From NCBI RefSeq assembly GCF_008728515.1, contig NC_044985.1, forward strand, positions 82,002,155 through 82,066,154: a stretch of 64,000 bases of DNA, read 5' to 3'. A program made the translations under genes and the position numbers. The notes under the pieces are model-generated. The model did no database searches. It was not told the DNA's origin and was given only the letters and a program-made list of their open reading frames with translations. How positions within the stretch are numbered: position 1 is the stretch's first letter; each line of letters begins with the position of its first letter. Of this stretch, positions 60,366 to 64,000 are shown piece by piece. Origin of the DNA: Papio anubis. Its lineage: Eukaryota > Chordata > Mammalia > Primates > Cercopithecidae.

Positions 60366-60479
60366 ATACCCTTAGGTAGTAAGGGTATCATCTTGGTTTT
60401 AGGTTTATTGTTGCTACGGTGACCTTTAGGTCACCACTGGCTTCAAATTCCTCCAGCAATACCTCTGGTTTGCCAGAGG
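60366..60479. repeat. Cluster of three perfect short inverted repeats
   Basis: ataccctta/taagggtat (60366-60374, 60380-60388), ggtgacct/aggtcacc (60418-60425, 60428-60435) and cctctgg/ccagagg (60462-60468, 60473-60479). Confidence 0.85.
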
Positions 60480-61830
60480 ATTTTTTTTTTTTTTTAACTT
60501 AGTGGGTTATCCTATACCAATTCTAGATCTTCCTTTGTGCTGTACCTCAGAAAATTTCTTTTCATGCATTGGTTCCTCTCCTATGCCACTCCAGGTCATA
60601 TTCCAGTGTTGTTACTTACTACTTCTCGTTAGCTTGTCAGCAAGGAGTGGTACTGGGGCATTCTTTCTTGTTTACATTAAACTTAGTCCTAGGCTGGCAT
60701 GGTGTTATGTTTCTGGGTCCTGCAGTGTGAACTCCTGAGTGGTTTCCCTCCTCAGGCTCTAGGCCTGGACTCTGCATGCAATGCTGCCCCTCTCTCAGGG
60801 GAAGGATTTTAAAAATTGTTGTTCTCTTCTTCTAGCTGCAATTGATTTTCACTGGTGTGTTAAGGGTGTGATTGCACTTGCCTCTGTAGTTTAAGGCTCT
60901 GTTCCCCAGTGGAGATAGAGTAGTAGGGTGCAGGTAGGGCTCTGTGTTCCTCCAGCAGGGGCTGATGTGTACCATAAGAAACCCTTTCCTTCCTTGAATC
61001 ATTTTTGTGATTGCCCTTGGTTCATGGAGACAAACCGTAAGGGTAATGTAGAACTCCTTAATTTTCTCATCTCTTAGGAACTTCGCACTCTTTCTAGAGT
61101 ATACTTGGCCTCCACCAATTTGCCAACTCCATCAATTGAACCCTTTTTACTGGTTTTCAGTTGCATCTGTCTTAGATGAGCCATTGCACATGTTTTATCA
61201 CTTCCTGCAGGCACCTGTCTTTTCTTTGATTTGGGGCTAGTTGGTTGCCCTGCAATTTCATCTTTCAATGGTTTCAAGAATCGTGAATTTATTTGTCTCT
61301 GTTACATTATATGGGTGGAAATGGCATTCTTTTGAGTTCTTTATATCCCTGGGTGAAAAATAAATTTGATGTTAATAAAGCATCATTGTAGAAATAATCA
61401 GAATTTCATATTTTCTTGCAAATTAACAACAAGGGTTTTATGGGACCTAAAAAAGGAAGATATCCACAACTAGATGAAGATGTGTTATATTTTGTTCCTA
61501 AAATACTTGCAACGAGCTTACTCTCACACTCCAAGTACTGCAACTGAAGGTAGGGTAGATTGCCAAATTCTTTGGAATAGATGAAATCATTTCAAAGCAA
61601 TGAGGAACTGATGTTCTCAATTCATGTTGTACAGGATTATCATTAAGGCATCATGTCATGGTTTAAATAGCAGAATTTTTTTTTCTTTCTTAGTGGTTCA
61701 TAAAATAATGATGTGACTTAAAATCAATGGCATTCTCTGTACTGTTAGCAGTGGGGCGAGGCTTTGTGTAAGTCCAGTGACAGGCGACTTTCAGATTAGG
61801 CACTGAAATTTAAGTGCCTAGAAAAAGTTT

Positions 61831-61876
61831 ACATATATATATGTGTGTGTGTGTATGTTTGTGTGTGTGTGTGTAT
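61831..61876. repeat. Compound (AT)n(TG)n microsatellite
   Basis: catatatatatgtgtgtgtg followed by tatgtttg and another (TG)7 run. Confidence 0.92.
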
Positions 61877-63590
61877 TCATGGAAGGTTGCTACAGTAAGC
61901 CTTTATTATTTGTGATTGTCTTACAATAATTTTATTAATGAGGCTGCTATTATAGCTGTTATATTAGAAAATGGGCAGAGAAGTTTCTAATGGCTTGCAA
62001 AGTTGCTCAGCTATATTTTCAATCAGGGGAAAGGTAGACTAAAGGCTCACAGACTATATTTCAAAAGTAAGTATTATTGGCATGTAAGAAGTATGGCATG
62101 AGACTTGGGTAATTTGGGGTGGAAATGAAGAAAAAAGGTTAAAAGATAAAAATGTCAGTGGATAGAAACTGGAAAGCAGTCAATATTGTTTTAGATCTTT
62201 CTTCATATATTGGTGTAAAAATAATAAGGTGAGTGTGAATTTACTAGACTGAACTCTGCTACATATGCAAAGGAAATCAAATTCCTTCTTTGATAACTGT
62301 ATTGCATATAACAGCAGGGAAAATTCTTAATCAGTAAGTTGACCCCGTTCAGTCTGCTTTGTCAAGGAGACATTAGTGTATTGGGAAATTCTGTACGTTG
62401 ACTTTCTGAAGTAAACTGGTTCATGGTTAGAGAAACTATTTACTTATATAGAGTTCTCTAGAATTTTACCAAATCTTTGTGGTTCTTAACATTTTTTGTT
62501 TGTATAACCCTCTTTCAAAAACTCCATAATAAGTTTCAAGGCAAAAAATGACATTAAGTTAAGAGTTGTGTGGAACTGAGTCTCTATCCTTCAAAAAACA
62601 TTTGATATCTTTATGTTATGAAATTGTCTTTAATCATTAATTCTAAATAAATTATAAGATTTATCCATGTCACATGTTAGGGAATAAAGTAGAGTTGGGG
62701 CCAGATAAATATTTGATTTCCTTGTGTTTAGTTTTATCATTCATAAAAATTCCGAATGAAGAGATATGCCACATGCTAGTGTGTTTTTTGTAATGTATTT
62801 CTTTGGTAGTATTTTAAATAACAGGGAGTACCAGAAAACTGATCATTATGTAGAGATTTAACCTCAGCTAGCTATTTTATAACCAATGCTTTATTCCAGC
62901 TCTATAATTAACATCTAAAATTAACATTTTTCAACATGACTTTAAACATTAGAGAATCTAAGTAGATATAAATACTTAAAGTACTATTGCTTTGCACTTT
63001 TTAGGCCTTTCAAAACGGAACTAAAGGCAGTCTCTCTCCACATGAAATATGGCACAGTACATGCTTTGGAACTGTTTTGTAGTCTTAAATATTTTTTATG
63101 CAATTGAGTATAACTATTTCCATATGTTTATAAAGAGTAAAAGGAGGTAGCCACAGAGATGCTGAAATGTTGTATGTCCCTTTACATTGCTAGCCACATA
63201 AGAGAACTGGTTCCTTCTTATCTCTGGTCTTTTTATCAGATAAATAGAATTTATTCACTTTCTTTAATGCTAACCTGAAGATGATGTTTAATGCACCATA
63301 AACAAATCTTATGAATTTTTTTACATGATTAAAATGGTCATAACTATCCAGTGTTTCTTGCTGATTGAATCTGCCACTTCTGTTTACTAGGAAAATAAAT
63401 AACACATGTTTGCTCTCTTTCTAAAAGGTTCTTATTTATTTTGTGGCCATTTCCTACTTATAATATTTCCAGCTTAATTTCATAAATCAGCTTTTATGCT
63501 TGAAAAAAGCTTTTATTGTACATTGTCTTCAAATATTTTGTCTTTGAGCTCTGGGCTTTTAATTGATGAAACATTAGGTTTTCTTCTCTC

Positions 63591-63626
63591 TTTTCTTTCT
63601 TTCTTTCTTTCTTTTTTTTTTTTTTG
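63591..63626. repeat. (CTTT)n and poly-T tract
   Basis: Five to six cttt units run into T14. No SINE body is visible to its right, so this is not obviously a retroposon tail. Confidence 0.85.
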
Positions 63627-64000
63627 AAGTTGTATTAGAGTTGGATTTTAAAAAGTGAAACAGCTGCATGCCTTACATATGAACAGGCAGTATTTAGCTG
63701 TCTTAGATTTTTTTCCTCCACTATATTAGCAATGCTTGTGTCTAATTTATAGCTGTCAAACAAGGAAAAACAAAATTTACAGGGCATTTGTCTGTCAAAA
63801 GGCTCATTAAGATGAACACGCATGCAGAATAAACCATCTAACAAGAAAATTCCCATTGTTATCATTTCTTAACTCATGGATGCCATTAGTAACATTATTT
63901 ATGCGTCCCTTCCAGTGATTTAGGGCCTGTATAAAGTTCCATGAACATGGCTAAATGATATCTTCAGTAGATAAACTTCTACTCTGTCATGCACTCTATG
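63627..64000. other. Unassigned sequence
   Basis: AT-rich; nothing recognised. The window ends here. Confidence 0.5.

Larger units (their letters stand above)
60341..63590. other. Mostly unassigned; may begin with L1M 5' UTR
   Basis: The first ~1 kb resembles the C/T-rich 5' region of old L1s but I cannot place it. Three perfect short hairpins lie at 60366-60479. After about 61350 the sequence is AT-rich and repeat-poor. Confidence 0.4.

Overview
The window is primate, most likely human, nuclear DNA. It carries about fifteen Alu elements of old (J-like) to young (Y-like) type, primate-specific L1 copies, and older mammalian repeats: L1M, L2, MIR, MaLR LTRs and a pogo-type DNA transposon. It is AT-rich, CpG-poor and full of microsatellites. 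I find no protein-coding gene, rRNA or tRNA. The longer open frames are either remnants of L1 ORF2 or readings through low-complexity tracts and Alus. It reads as intergenic or deep intronic sequence.

Layout. 0-5 kb: a MaLR LTR, then a repeat-poor AT-rich stretch. 5-7 kb: an Alu, a 1.2-kb 5'-truncated L1PA-like copy (minus) and another Alu. 7.2-9.4 kb: repeat-poor, with a small CpG-retaining patch. 9.4-11.7 kb: three Alus, one with filler DNA at its 5' junction. 12.3-15.3 kb: a 3-kb L1 (minus) with an internal deletion marked by a perfect snap-back palindrome. 15.3-23.4 kb: a MIR, two abutting Alus, a diverged L2 carrying a long hairpin, and AT-rich unassigned DNA. 23.4-26.3 kb: two nearby direct duplications, one ancient (~400 bp) and one young (105 bp, three mismatches). 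26.4-34 kb: L2, MIR and MaLR fragments and simple repeats. 35.1-36.2 kb: a Tigger/MER2-group-like DNA transposon. 38.1-39.9 kb: an L2 whose body is split by an Alu with a ~180-nt pyrimidine-strand tail including (TTCC)11. 40-46.9 kb: L2 pieces, a MaLR LTR with internal sequence, and an old L1M. 47.6-49.3 kb: an L1 with a clean 5' inversion (twin-priming structure). 50-56 kb: mostly unassigned DNA with an Alu, opposed MaLR LTRs, MIRs and an L2. 56.5-60.3 kb: old L1M pieces with an Alu. The rest is unassigned apart from microsatellites.

Nothing here looks like a new gene system. The value lies in junction structures that record how insertions and duplications happened, and in a few repeat-free patches that could be conserved regulatory DNA. 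Family names rest on consensus sequences as I remember them, so subfamily calls are approximate and ends of old repeats are uncertain by tens of bases.
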